Of a stretch of 64,000 bases of DNA, positions 46,180 to 58,672 are shown piece by piece. The stretch comes from Hemerocallis citrina. Taxonomy: Eukaryota > Streptophyta > Magnoliopsida > Asparagales > Asphodelaceae. The translations under genes were made by a program, and so were the position numbers. The stretch is from assembly GCA_017893485.1 (NCBI GenBank), contig JACEHZ010000374.1:588001-652000 (forward strand), in the 5' to 3' direction. The notes beneath the pieces were generated by a model. The model worked only from the letters and a program-made list of their open reading frames with translations, did not search any database and was not told where the DNA came from. How positions within the stretch are numbered: position 1 is the first letter of the stretch; each line of letters begins with the position of its first letter.

Positions 46180-46696
46180 TGTAATACCCTAAATTTTCAT
46201 TTTAATAAAAATGTTGATTTTCACGTGTTGTGCACGTGAAAATTTCATGTGTATATTTATTTATTTATTTTTATATATAAAATTTTTAGTATGAACAATT
46301 ATTTTCTTCTTTTATTTTTCTAAAAGCCTATTTTAGAAAGCCTAAACACTATTTTCTTTGTTTGAGCCCACTTTAATAATTCTTTATTTTATTATTTTGG
46401 CCCACAAGCCTAAGCCCACAAATTTAATTAATCAATTAAAGGTCACACTTGTCATGTAGACACAAATTGTGAACATTTGGATTAATTAAATGTCTACAAA
46501 CTTCAAATAGGGGGTACTAGAGGGCACGTGCATGCACGTAGTGTGCAATGCACACCAATATGGGGCCGGGTATGCTTGGAGATGATGGGGAGTGTGTGGG
46601 TTGTGCATGGGTGGTTGCTACAACTTTCCCTCCTATCCTAGCCATCCATCCTATAACTATCCAATGAATCCTAGCCCTCCAATCCATCCTAGAATT

Positions 46697-46707
46697 AGTA
46701 TAATACC
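46697..46707 (+). promoter_or_regulatory. TATA-like box of LTR-E
   Basis: AGTATAATACC directly followed by a run of C. Confidence 0.55.
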
Positions 46708-47790
46708 CCCCCCCCCCCTATCTACATGTATTCTACACTAATAAACTATTGAAAGAGGAAACATTATATAGGAGATATATAGTAGTGTGAGTGTGAGTGT
46801 GAGTGTTCCCCATTGGAGGCCGGCCATTCATTCCCCCACACTTGGAGTTCTCGGTTTTGGCAAGGAAGCAAGGAGAAGGAGTTTTTGCATCACAATCTAG
46901 TAGGAGAAGGCACTCTCTCGCATTCTAGGGGACTCTAGGAGCTTTTAGTTGTCTTTTTCTTCAAAGAGGTGGGTGTTTCTCATGACTTCTAAAGTAGAAA
47001 TCATGCTAGGAATGGAATTGAATTGTTAGCATAAAGTAACTAGTTGAAATGAAATACATGTTGCCTAGTTATAGGAGAATTGATAAACTAGTAAATGTGT
47101 GTTATTTTGATGGCTAGATTTATTTAATATAAGTGAGAGTGATGTTCTCATTGTTTATAATATTAGAATGCATGGTAATTATGCTTTAATTGCAATTATG
47201 TGAAATTCACTAGTAAGAAGTTAGAATCATGTTTATTGATTAAAGTGTTAAAGTAGAATGGTGTGTTAAAGATGGATTGATGGAGTAATTTATTAAGATA
47301 TGATTGTTAATTCTTGTAGTAGAATTCTCCATTTTATATGCCATATAAATGTTAGATTATATGAAAAGAATGTATTTTTGCAAACAAATAATAAAATGCA
47401 TCATGTGTAGATTAGTTAATAAAATGGAAGTTTTATTCACTTATTAAGATGAGTTTGTGTTCTAAAAACATCATAGTTGTCAAAGAACAAGAAAACATCA
47501 TTGTAGTGATTTTGTGTGGGAACTATCTTTATTTATGAATAAGTATGTATTAGTTCTCGAAGGTCGAAATAGTGTTTATAAAATACAAACTAAGGCTAAA
47601 ATACATGTTTTAAAGAATTTAAAATACCTTTAAAATTACTGGTTATTGTTGAATTAAATGTAGTTTTATTCTGGACATTTTTGTTTTCAAAAGAGGAGAA
47701 AAAGAGACAAATTCGTTTTGAGAAATTTTGAAGTATAGTTTTGAACAGAGAGTAAGATCAAAACCTATTTTAATTATTTTATAATCGATA

Positions 47791-48020
47791 TGTCTACTTA
47801 GACCAACTGGTCGGTAGAGCTTTGGCCACTACAATAAAGGGGGAGGTCTCGGGTTCGATACCCAGAGGCTTTGTTTTATTTTTTTGTTAAAAACCCAACT
47901 AGCCGAAATTGAATACATAGGGATTATAACCCTTAGTATTAACGGTTGGCAGCTTTGGAGCGTTGGTTTCGTGCGCTGTCTGTTTCACCGCTGGTTATGG
48001 GTTCGAATCTGGGCGGGGGT
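47791..48020 (+). other. two tRNA-like modules in LTR-E
   Basis: Module one: box A-like TAGACCAACTGG (47799-47810) and perfect box B GGTTCGATACC (47852-47862), about 41 bases apart, with GGG/CCC able to pair around TTCGATA. Module two: box A-like TTGGAGCGTTGG (47955-47966) and box B GGTTCGAATC (47999-48008). Spacing suits pol III internal promoters. Acceptor stems were not found. Confidence 0.55.
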
Positions 48021-49601
48021 TTGAGTTTAGAAAAAAAAAAATTTTTGGGATTTTTTTATTAAATTGAGCTTTTAAAATAGAATAAAAATTGGGGAAAATT
48101 ATGGATTAATTACTAAAATTTTTTTAGAACTTTATAAGAAATATTTATACAACTTTTGATAAAGTATGATTAAGAAATTGAGGTTTTTGCAAGAAAGGAC
48201 TTCTCTTTGAAATTAAATTGTCCTTTTAAATAAAAGAAAAATAAACAAATTTTTTGTGTTATAAAAAAGGAAAAATTAGTAATGAAGAATTTTGAAAGGG
48301 TGCTTGATGTGATTAATTGAACTTCTAATTTGTGCTAGTAGTAAGATTTGGAAATGTGAATAATAGATTTGTGGAATACATAAATTATTGGTGACTATTA
48401 ATTGAAATTTATTCTTACACATGAGTTGCACGTGAAGTTGAATTATTGATTGTGATGAGTTATGAATACATGAATACTATGCATATGGAATATGAATTGT
48501 GATTAATCATGAAAAGATCTTATGAGCATGAAAAGCTTGATATTGTAATTATGAGTTGAAATTGAGAATTAGGGTATAGCCAAGCCTTATACCGGTAATG
48601 AAAGAATTGTGAAATGATATTTGAAATGAGAAGACCAAGATTTGGGTCATGTGAATTAAATGAATAAGACCGGTATAGTAGGAGTGCTACACTCAAACGG
48701 TTGATTTTATTCATGATTCAATTAAACTAAGGATTAGATACATAGTGAAGATGTGATGAAAGTAAGAGAAAAACATTAAGTATGAGGGCCATTGGATTGG
48801 CGGCGTGAGAGTATTCACAGGATGTCCCATGATGCGTCATGATAAGGCGTGGATACTGCTCCAGAGTACCGTTTCGGTGGTGACGCTCGTGGGGTGTTTG
48901 ACGACTGCGGGTGGTGTAATGTCTATGATAGGAGCTGAATTACCACAGGATGCCTGCATGATGAGTCATGTGACAGTGCGTTGGGATTCCCTCCAGGGTG
49001 CCTAGACATGAGTTCGTAGGTCAGAAAACATCTAGGATACTTACCGTAGTTACAGTAGTAGATTAAGTCATGACGAGGAATTGAACCCTACAAGATGAAG
49101 AACGGTTAAGGGCTTGCCCTCGGACCTATGTAGTATGGGCTGCATAGACTCTGAACAAGTGCGCATTAGTATCATATAATATAAATAATTGCATTACTAA
49201 GTGCACATCCACAACATGACATCAATAGGATAGTCCCTTTAGCTTTGATTGTGACAAGTTTGTGGTTTGTTAAGTAATGAGAATCGTTATACTATTTCCG
49301 GCATTGAGAGGATGGCCGTGTATAATATTTCATCAGTTGAATGAACTGACGCGCCCACAGTTTTATATGCAGGGTAAAGATGCTTGACACAATTGAAGTA
49401 TACATGCTGCGCAAGATTGTTTTAAATGTTGTTTCATGTAAATTATTGTAAAATTGCTTCCGCTGTGACAATGTACAAGTGTAATGTAACTCTGATGAAA
49501 GAAAAGTTTTTATTTCCTTGTAAAATTGTACGAAAGAAGTGTAAAGATCCTGTGGAACTTCGAATTCAGTTGTATTTTGGAATTCGGGGTGTTACAGGAG
49601 C

Positions 49602-50560
49602 AGCCGCTTAGTTCTATTTCCCAGCAAATTTTCTCAATTTGTAATAACAGCCATTCACTAGAGCAACCGCTAAGTTTTATTTTCCAATAAAATGTAGTAT
49701 GATTTTTTGCAAAATTCTTGTACAACTCTACAGATGCATACAATGTGTTGAGTGCCAAACTTGTACACAAAAACGACACCAAAATCTAGTTAAAAGCTTC
49801 CTACAAGACTATTCTGGAGTCTGTACCCATGGTTCGAAGTTACACCAGAAATTTGCAATGAAGCAAGTTCAAAGTGTGCGTCGCCATTCGACCTACTCCT
49901 GCAACCTGTTAATTCATCAAAGCAAACAACGAGCTAAACACCCAACTTACACATAGAGCGGCGCTAAACACTCGTTATACGCTTTCCATAACACAAGTTC
50001 GAAATCTAGATCTATGACTCGGGGTTACTCTCGCAACATGCAATCCTGCACATTTAGAGCAAAACTCACTGATCGATCTGTTCATGAAACTAGTTAAAAT
50101 TCCTTGGAGACTTTTACAACGAGTTGAGTGCCAAACTTTTACACATAAACGGCACCAAACACTCATTACAAGTCTTCCCGTAAGACGGATTCGGAGTCTA
50201 TATCCATGGCTCGAAGAGACTCTAACACTTTGCAATAAAGCAAGTTCACAGTCCACTTGGCCATTTTATCTGCTCCTGCAATCCGTTAGCGCCTCAAAGA
50301 CTGGTTCCGAGTCCATACCCATGACTCGAAAGAGACTCGCAATTTGCAAAGAAGTAAGTTCAGAGTGCACTTTGCCATTCGATCTGCTCCTGCAACCAGT
50401 TAATACTTAAACTAACAAGTTCGGATTCGATACCCATGGCTCAGAGTCTCGCAACCTGCAAATCACACATGTTCAGAGTTCAACTTGCCATTCGATCTGT
50501 TCGTGCAACTAGTTAAATTTCCCAAACGACATATTAAGAGGTCCAAAATCGTGGATTGCA
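49602..50560 (+). repeat. degenerate repeats of about 100-115 bp in Tat-2 tail
   Basis: At least four units, each with a GAGTC-ATACCCATGRCTCG block, a TTTGCAA-AAGCAAGTTCA block and GCCATTCGATCTGCTCCTGCAA, starting near 49815, 50180, 50305 and 50425. Confidence 0.7.
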
Positions 50561-51545
50561 GTTACTCAAGCAACACTTGTGAAAAGCAACACTTATAGTT
50601 CAACTCTCCACTAGATGTGATCCTCACAATTTGTTAGAGAACCCGTACATCAAGTTTGGAAAACATCTCTCCTTCAGAGTTGTCCCTACAACTAGATGAA
50701 TTCAATATGGAGCAATTCCAAACTCCATCATACACCATCGACAGTTCGTTAGCTACACGTAACAACTTGAGGCCCTGTTATTTAGCTACAAAGAACCCAG
50801 TCGATGGCACCTCAACCATGATAGCAAGGATCAAGCATATGAAAGGAATTCTTCAAATCATAGAACCGTCGCAAACTCATATGTTCAGATCCAGTAGCAC
50901 TACAGACATCTACAAATACAAAACAGCTACTACAAAGTTTTACTCTCCCCAAGAGCAGCTCATACGACTAGCCAATCCCCAAGATGATGAATCACAGGAC
51001 AAGACATCGACAGGTAGAAGACTTCTTATTCCACAAACTACAAGTCTCATTACAGTAGCAGAATTACAATGAGTCTACATTTTATGGCTAAGAATCGCTA
51101 CCGAACGTCCTATGAACACTGTAGGACAAACTGTCATGTAAGTTGTCTTCCAGCTACACACTGGAGAGAAGCTCTACCTAAGAGAAACAAACCTCTTCAT
51201 TGGCCTCCTACTAGCTAGCAGCTCCATAGGGCCGCCTCAACTTTTGATGATAAAATTCAAGACAAGTCTTCCTTAGGCGAGCAAGCTCCAGATTTATCCG
51301 ACTGCCTTCACTTGAGCAAGCTCTAACTCTATCTCGCTTAAAGCGCCGTGCGAACGGGAGAGTCCCGACTGTGTCAAGCACGTCGTATCATGAAGGAGAG
51401 CAAGCTCTATGTCCCAAGGACATCATTCGATGTAAGCAGCTACTTGTTAGCAAAGAGAGGAATGGAATCACCTCAACGCTGGTCAAGCACGAGTGACTTC
51501 ACTTCAATATTAGGAAGATTCGGAATACCCGCAGTTCATTCACTC
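50561..51545 (+). other. Tat-2 tail without recognised genes
   Basis: A 138-codon frame (50656-51072) has no domain and a biased Ser/Thr/Gln composition. GAGCAAGCTCTA-type motifs start near 51280. Probably non-coding 3' sequence of the Tat element. Confidence 0.45.
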
Positions 51546-53525
51546 TAAAAATGAGTTCGGTGCTACGCATGCCACTTGAGTTCCTCCGGACGATAACTCG
51601 TCAACATCGAGCAATGAGTTCTATGCTCTACTCCCCGCACGAGCTCCATCAACAACTCATTTACTCCAAACAACGAGTTCAACATTCTGCTCTCCGCACG
51701 AGCTCCATCCACAACTCGCTGGCTCCAAACCACGAGTTCAATACCTTGGTCTTTGCTAATGCTCTGCCAAATAGCTTGTTGGCTTCGAGCAACGAGTTCA
51801 ATGTCTTGGACTTCGCTCAAGCTCCTCCAAGCAACTCGTTGGTTCCGAAAAATGAGTTCAATGCTCCGCACTCTGCTTGAGGTTCGTCTACAACTTGTTG
51901 GCTCCGAACAACAAGTTTAATGCTCTGCACTCTGCTTGAGCTCCGTCTACAACTTGTTGGCTCTGAACAACGAGTTCAATGCTCCGCACTCTGCATGAGC
52001 TCTGTCTACAACTCGTTGGCTCCAAACAACGAGTTCAACGTCATAATCTTCACTCAAGCTCCACCAAATAGCTCGTCAGCTCCTAACAACGAGTTTAATG
52101 CTCTGCTCTCTGCATGAGCTCTCTCTATAACTTGTTGGCCCCAAACAACGAGTTCAAAACCATGCTCTCTGCACGAGCACCGTCTACGACTCGTTAGCTC
52201 CAAACAACGAGTCCAACACCTTTGTCATCCCTCAAGCTACATTAACAGCTCGTTGGCTCCAAACGACGAGTTCTATGCTCTGATTGCCACTTGAGCACCG
52301 TCAACTACTCATTGGCTCTACATAACGAGTTCGACACCTTGGTCTTTGCTCAGGTTCTTTCAAACAACTCGTTGGCTCCAAACAATGAGTTCAATGCCTT
52401 AGTCTTCTCTTAGGCTGCATCTACAACTCGTTGAGTCCAAACAATGAGTTCAATGTCTTGCTCTTAGCTCATGCTTCTATCAACAACCCGTTGGCACTAA
52501 ACAATTGGTTCAACGCTCTGCTCTCTGCATGAGCTCTGCCTATAACTCGTTGGTTCCAAACAATGGGTTCAACGCTCTGCTCTCCTCATGAGCTCCATCT
52601 ACAACTTGTTGATCCCAAACAACGAGTTTGATGCTTTCTATGCTCAGGCTTTGCCAATAACTTGTTGGCTCCAAACATTGAGTTTAACGCCTTCATCTTC
52701 ACTCAAGATTCACTCAACAACCCGTTGGCACCAAACAACGGGTTCAACGCACTGCTCTCCGCATGAGCTCCGCCTACAACTCGTTAGTTCCAAACAACGA
52801 GTTCAATGCTCTACTCTCCGCATGAGCTCCGTCTACAACTCATCGGTCCCAAACAACGAGTTTGACGCCTTGCTTTACGCTCAGGCATCACCAATAACTT
52901 GTTGGCTCCAAACAATGAGTTCAACGCTCTGCTCTTCGTATGAGCTCTGTATACAACCCGTTGGTTCCAGCCAACAAGTTCTACGCTCTGATTACCGCTT
53001 GAGATCTATCAAAAACTCGTTGGCTCTAAACAACGGGTTCAACGTCTTGATCTTCGCTCAGGCTCCGTCTACAACTCGTTGGCTCCCAACAATGAGTTCA
53101 ACGCTCTACTTACTGTTTGAGCTTTATCAACAACTCGTTGGCTCTGAACAACGAATTCAATGCATGGTCTTCACTCAAGCTCCACCAAATAGCTCGTTGG
53201 CTCCAAACAATGAGTTCTACGCTCTGATTATCGCTTGAGCTCTACCAACAACACGTTGGCTCCAAACAATGGGTTCAACACCTTGGTCATCGCTTAAGTC
53301 CCATCAAAAACTCGTTGGCTCCAAATGACGAGTTCTATGCACTGATTGCCACTTGAGCACCATCAACTACTCGTTGGCTCTACACAACGAGTTTGATGTC
53401 TTGGTCTTTGCTTAAGTTTCTTCCAAACAACTCTTTGCCTCCAAACAACGAGTTCAACGCCTTTCTTTTCACACGAGCTCCATCAACAACTCGTTCACTT
53501 CAAACAGGGAGTATAGCACCCCACT
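51546..53525 (+). repeat. hairpin array: about 33 units of 59 bp
   Basis: Units follow the pattern ACTCGTTGGCTCCAAACAAC, then GAGTTC and a variable CTTGGTCTTCGCTCAAGCT-like part. GAGTTC-type motifs recur about every 59-60 bp from 51551 to 53447. Most units contain an inverted pair AACTCGTTG...CAACGAGTT with an 8-base loop. Perfect examples: 52010-52018 with 52027-52035; variant stem AACTTGTTG/CAACAAGTT at 51892-51900 with 51909-51917; variant AACCCGTTG/CAACGGGTT at 52719-52727 with 52736-52744. The open frames here are by-products of the repeat. Confidence 0.93.
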
Positions 53526-54080
53526 ACTTGTGTAATATCCTGAATTTTCATTTAATGAGAAATGTTGATTTTACGTGTTGTGCACGTACAAAATTTTTAT
53601 GCATATTTTCTTATAATATTATCTTTTATAACATGGACAATTATTTCTTTCTTTCTCTTTATTTTTCTAAAAAGCCTATTTTATAAAGCCTAAACTTGTT
53701 TTCTTATTTTTAAGCCCACCCTAATAAATTAAATATTTTATTAAATAGCCCTTGAGCCTAAAGCCCACTATTTTGAGGCCCACAACTTAATTAATCTTTT
53801 AATTGTCACATCTTGTCATGTAGACACAATTAGTGGACAATTGATTAATTAAATTTGTACAACTTTTAATAGGGGGTACTAGAAGGGGCACATTCACACA
53901 CTATGGTGTGCTTTGCACACCTTTGGGGAGGCCGGGTTGTGACCAAGAGAGAGAGGGAGAGTGGGATTGAGCTGAGGGGAGTTATTGAGTTCATGGAAGT
54001 TGCTAAAACTTCCCAACTCATCTTGGTCCTTAATCTCTAACTCCTTGATTAATCCTAGCCATCTATTTCACCCTAAAAGT

Positions 54081-54093
54081 GTATAAACACCCC
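54081..54093 (+). promoter_or_regulatory. TATA box of LTR-F
   Basis: GTATAAACACCCC at the position equivalent to those of LTR-E and LTR-G. Confidence 0.65.
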
Positions 54094-54990
54094 TAGCTTT
54101 TCTTCTCATTAGTGCACTAAACATTTGTTAAGAAAGAAGAGAAAAGAAAAAGATAAGAGAGCAAAAGACTAAAGTGTGAAATCCTTGTGTGTGTTCCAAC
54201 CAAAAGGAGGCCGGTCATCACCATCAAGCACAAGGGAGCTCGAGTTGCACCAAGGAGCAAGGAGGAGGAGCATTTTACAATACATCCTAGGAGGAGAAGG
54301 CTACCTTCTTGCATTCTAGAAGCTTTCAATTCATTTTTCTTCAAATAGGTGGGTGTTTCTAATGACTGCTAAATCTAGATACCATGCTATGAGTGTTTTG
54401 ATGAAATTATTAGAGAACAACTAGTTGAGATTTGAATCATGTTGCTTAATTAGTGATGAGTTGATAATGTTTGTGAAATGATTGTTATTGGGCTATTTGT
54501 GAATTACAATGCTAAAAACTTTCATGTTTACCATGCTAAATAATTAAGAATTATGTTGTGTGAAAATCTATGCCTATGAGACAAAATTGAATGTTTCATG
54601 TGAAATTAAATTGGTTAATTGTAAGCAATTTCATTGTAGCAAGGAAGGAAATTTTGGTGTTCTAAATTAGTGTGATTGGCTAATGAATAAAGGAATGAAG
54701 AAATGGAATATTTTTGTAGAAATCTATACATCGAATTGTGCGCAATTGTGGTTGTTCTAAATGTCGAAATTATGGACATTGGAATGCAAAATGAGATTAA
54801 AAATGCATGTTTTATTAGTAAATAATAACTTTAAAAATACTTACTTAGTGTAGTTGTATACACATTAAGATCTGGAACAATTGAGTTCAAAAAGAGTAAA
54901 AAAGAAACAAAGATCGTTTTTTAAAAATTGAGAAACTAGAGATGAACAGAGAGTAGGAACAAAACCATTAAAACCCCCTTTCTGGACGAC

Positions 54991-55230
54991 TTGGTCGCTT
55001 AGACCAGTTGGTCGGTAGGTGTGTTCACTGACTGTACCATGGGCTACTCTTGGTTGCGGGTTCGAGTCATGAGCTCTGCTCTTTTGTTTCGGAAATTCGA
55101 ATAAAACCCAAAATCCGAACCCTAAGATACTTAAGTATTGTTTCCTTTTACCTATCGCGTGTGCACCGTAGCACAGTTGGCTTGCGGTTGCGGTTGTTTT
55201 CCTTTAGGTCGCAGGTTCGATTCATGGTCT
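54991..55230 (+). other. two tRNA-like modules in LTR-F
   Basis: Module one: box A-like TAGACCAGTTGG (55000-55011) and box B GGTTCGAGTC (55059-55068). Module two: perfect box A TAGCACAGTTGG (55169-55180) and perfect box B GGTTCGATTC (55214-55223), about 33 bases apart. Equivalent to 47791-48020 in LTR-E. Confidence 0.6.
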
Positions 55231-56817
55231 CGGCCTATATATAAAAATTGATTTTTTTTTTTATAGTTTTAAAACAGATTCTTAGCTTCTAAAAATTGGG
55301 AAAATTTGTGTTAATTATTCTAAAATCATGTAGAACTCATGAAAAATATTTGGGAACTATTTGACTAAAATAACATTGAGTTAGAAGTGAAACTGTATCA
55401 AAAAGACTATTGAAATCCACCTTTGGAAAATTATAAAAGTGATTTATTTTTATGAGAAATTCTGTTTAGTGATAAAGAAGAATTTCTAAATGAAAGGAAA
55501 TCTAATTGTGTTTTCTATGGACTATGATTGTTAAATTGAATTGGTTTATGTATGAAAAATACGACTTTGTGGCTTTTGAGTTAAATAAATGAAATAAACA
55601 TTAGTATGAGAATCAAATGAAATTATTATTGATTAAAATGAGATACATGAATTGCAATTGAATTATTTGTATGAGTTTTGATTCATAGAGAAGATGGGAA
55701 TTATGTTAATTGTAAAAGAGAACTTATGAGTATGAAAAACTCAATATTGTAATTATGAGTTGAAATTAAGAACTAGGGTGTAGCTAAGCCTCATATCGGA
55801 AAAATGAAAGAAAAGTTGAAATGATATTTAAAATGAAAAGACCAAGATATGGGTCATGTGAAACAAATGAATAAGATCAGCATAGTGGGAGTGCTAACCC
55901 TAAGGGATTGATTCTGTTCATGATTCAATTAAATTAAGGACTAGTTACATAGTGAAGATGTGATGAAAGTAAGAGAAAAACAATGAGTATGAGGGTCATT
56001 GGATTGGCGGCGTGAGAGTATTCACAGGATGTCCCATAATGGGTCATGAGTAAGACATGGATACTGCTCCAGAGTACCGTCCCGGTGGCGACGCTCGTGG
56101 GGTGTTTGGTGACTGCGGGTGGTATCATATCTATGGTAGGAGGTGAATTACCACAGGATGTCTGCATGATGAGTCATCTGCCAGTGCATTGGGATTCTCT
56201 CCAGGGTGCCTAGACATGAGTTCGTAGTTCGTAGAACATCTAGGATACTTACCATAGTTATAGTAGTAGATTAAATCATGGTGAAGGATTGAACCCTACA
56301 AGATGAAGAAAGGTTAAGGGCTTGCCCTCGGGCCTATGTAGTATGGGTTGCATAGACTCTGAACAAGTGCGTATTAGTGTCATATAAAGTAAATAGTTGC
56401 ATTAAGGACTAAGTGTACTTTCACCACACGTCATCAATAAGATAACCCCCTTAGCTGTGTTTGTGAACAAGTTTGTGGATTGCTAAGTATTGAGAATCGT
56501 TATACTGTTTCGGCATAGAGAGGATAGCCGTATATAATATTTCGTCGGTTGTAAGCAACTGAAGCGCCCACAGTTTTATGCAGGGTAAAGTGATTAACAA
56601 GAATAAAGAATGCATGCTGTTAAAGAATGGTCCAAGTGTTGTACATTTTAATTCATGTAAATTGTTGTGAATTGTTTCCTTTGTAAATATGTAATGTAAG
56701 TGTAAACTCTGATGTAACAAAAAGTTTTATTTACTTGTAAAATTGTACGAAAGAAGTGTAAAGATCCTGTGGAACTTCGAATTCAGTATGTTTTGGAATT
56801 CGGGGTGTTACAACTTG

Positions 56818-58010
56818 CTCGAGGCTTTCTAACAATCCCTCATCTTCTTGCAATAGGCTTGGCATCCAACACCAGCCTAAAACGGTCTTTACAAAACTTG
56901 CTGGATGCAACAGCAAGTTCTAGCTCCGTCTTCAAGTTTGTTTCTACAAAACTCGCTGGGTGCAAACAGCGAGTTCAACGATTAAAATGGGGAGCTTTAC
57001 GAACAACTTCGTCTCATGATCGTAACTATTAACTCGCTGGGATCAAACAGCAAGCTCTACGTCAACTCAGCCAAAGAGTTCTCCCTAAACATGTCGAGCG
57101 CAAATGGCAAGCTCAGACATCCGACTTCGTCAGAGAATTGTCTTGCAAAACTTGCTGGGCGCAAACGACAAGATCAACACACAACTCTATGATGAAGTTC
57201 TTTCCAAACTTGCCTGAATCAAACGGTAGTTTCTACGTCAACTCTGTCTTAGAGTTTTCTCTCCAATTTTTTCAGGCGCAAACGGTGAGTCCGAACATCT
57301 AACTTCATCGCAGAGTTCTCTACATGCTTGTTGGGCACAAACGGCAATCTTTGCAACAACTCTATCTCAGAATTGTCTCCAAACTCGCCGGGATCAAACG
57401 AAAGTCTTTACACAGACTTAGTCGAAGAGTTTTCTGTGCGATCTCGCTGGGATCAAACAGCGAGCCCTATGTCAATTCAGTCATAGAGTTGCCTCTCGGG
57501 CGCAAACGGCAAGCCCAGACATCCAACTCTATCTCAAAGTTTTCTCTCTAAACTCGCCAGGATCAAACGGCAGTTTCTACATCGAATTTATCTCAGAGTT
57601 ATCTCTAAACTCGCTGAGATTAAACAGCAGTTTCTACATTGACTTTATCTCAGAGTTGTCTCTAAACTCACCGGGATCAAACAGCTGTTCCTACATCAAC
57701 TCTATCTCAGATTTTTCCACAAACTCGCTAGGATCAAACAGCGAGCTCTACATTAACTCAGTCAAAGAGTTGTCCCTCTAAATTTGCCAGGTGCAAAAGG
57801 CAAGCTCAAACGTCCAACTTCATCATAGAGTTCTCTCCAAATTTGCTGGAATCATACAACAAGCTCTATATCAACTCAGTCAAAGATTTGTCCCTCTAAA
57901 CTTGCTGGACACAAACGGCAAGCTCGAACATTCAATTCTGCCCCGGACATGCCACAACAGCTTGTTGGGAACAAACTGCAAGTCTGTAACGGCTCTCCTA
58001 GGACAGCTAT
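56818..58010 (+). repeat. hairpin array continued, GCTG-type stems
   Basis: About 20 units of roughly 55-60 bp with stems such as AACTTGCTG/CAGCAAGTT (56895-56903 with 56911-56919) and AACTCGCTG/CAGCGAGTT (56950-56958 with 56967-56975). Loops are of the GGGATCAAA type. It continues the array cut by LTR-F but with GCTG in place of GTTG. Confidence 0.88.
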
Positions 58011-58071
58011 ATGTGCACAAGACCCACCAATCGAGGGTTATGAAGTAGAAATCTGGGTGTACACATATAAA

Positions 58072-58075
<4 letters not shown>

Positions 58076-58132
<57 letters not shown>
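58076..58132 (+). repeat. (TA)n microsatellite
   Basis: About 28 TA units. Confidence 0.95.
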
Positions 58133-58137
<5 letters not shown>

Positions 58138-58672
58138 ATATACACAAAAATATATATATATAAAATTATATGCAAACCCAAGTCCAAAAAACTTCAAACA
58201 ATTGCCCAACAAATACTTACGAATTTGATAGAAGAGGAAACAGGTTCAGATTAGGTTCAAGCTCATAACCCAAACCCGTAGACAGCCAAAAGAGAATGAA
58301 CAGGTGCGGGTATAGACCCAAACACGAAACCCTCCTCTGCAAACACTTCTTCTTCTTCGTCCAAAAACTTTTCCCGCTAAAAACTCCAACTCATCTTCTT
58401 CTTCTTCCAAACCAAAAGCAAAGCTCGACTGGGAGCCCTTCTCCTCCTTCGCAGCACCGACTCCAAGCTCCGCAAATCCAAGACCCCGAGCTCTCGCTTC
58501 GTCAGGACTCAGCCAAAACCCTCGGTTGACAGCTTCGCCAACCACCTCTGGTCGCCATCTCCATGGCTCGGCGAGTTCCCTCAAATCCTAAGCCCCCATA
58601 GCTTAACGAAATGCCAAAGCTCGACGGAACACGAAGCTCATAGCTAGGCCAAGTCACGCTACCGTAGCCCGA
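58133..58672. other. unassigned spacer with pyrimidine-rich part
   Basis: 58320-58400 has TTCTTCTTCTTC tracts and 58400-58600 is moderately GC-rich. Frames on both strands (58296-58529 plus, 58584-58246 minus) have no recognised domain. Either the end of the Tat-2 tail or another captured leader. Confidence 0.4.

Larger units (their letters stand above)
46180..49596 (+). mobile_element. LTR-E, 3.42-kb solo LTR
   Basis: Starts TGTAATACCCTAAATTTTC and ends ATTCGGGGTGTTACA. Flanks AGAGC (46175-46179) and GGAGC (49597-49601) differ at one base. It is homologous along most of its length to LTR-F, with near-identical blocks such as GGATTGGCGGCGTGAGAG (48794 and 56002). It has a TATA box near 46699 and two tRNA-like modules (47791-48020). 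No coding domain. Tekay/Del-like by length and ends, lineage not proven. Confidence 0.85.
53531..56812 (+). mobile_element. LTR-F, 3.28-kb solo LTR
   Basis: Starts TGTAATATCCTGAATTTTC and ends ATTCGGGGTGTTACA, with a perfect target duplication ACTTG (53526-53530 and 56813-56817). Same family as LTR-E. It splits the hairpin array of Tat-2. It contains a TATA box, two tRNA-like modules and no coding domain. Confidence 0.9.

Noticed and set aside
50656..51072. 138-codon open frame in the Tat-2 tail
   Set aside because: No recognisable domain, no promoter and no homologue in the other Tat copies in view.
52588..53238. 216-codon open frame
   Set aside because: Lies wholly in the 59-bp hairpin array. 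The frame stays open because the unit repeats, and the protein is a translated repeat.
51546..53525. CRISPR array
   Set aside because: Repeats are degenerate, contiguous without unique spacers, and lie in a plant retroelement.
47791..55230. true tRNA genes in LTR-E and LTR-F
   Set aside because: Boxes A and B are present but acceptor and anticodon stems could not be folded by eye. Kept as tRNA-like only.
58246..58584. 112-codon minus-strand frame and 77-codon plus-strand frame
   Set aside because: No domain, and composition follows the local pyrimidine tract. A captured gene leader cannot be excluded.
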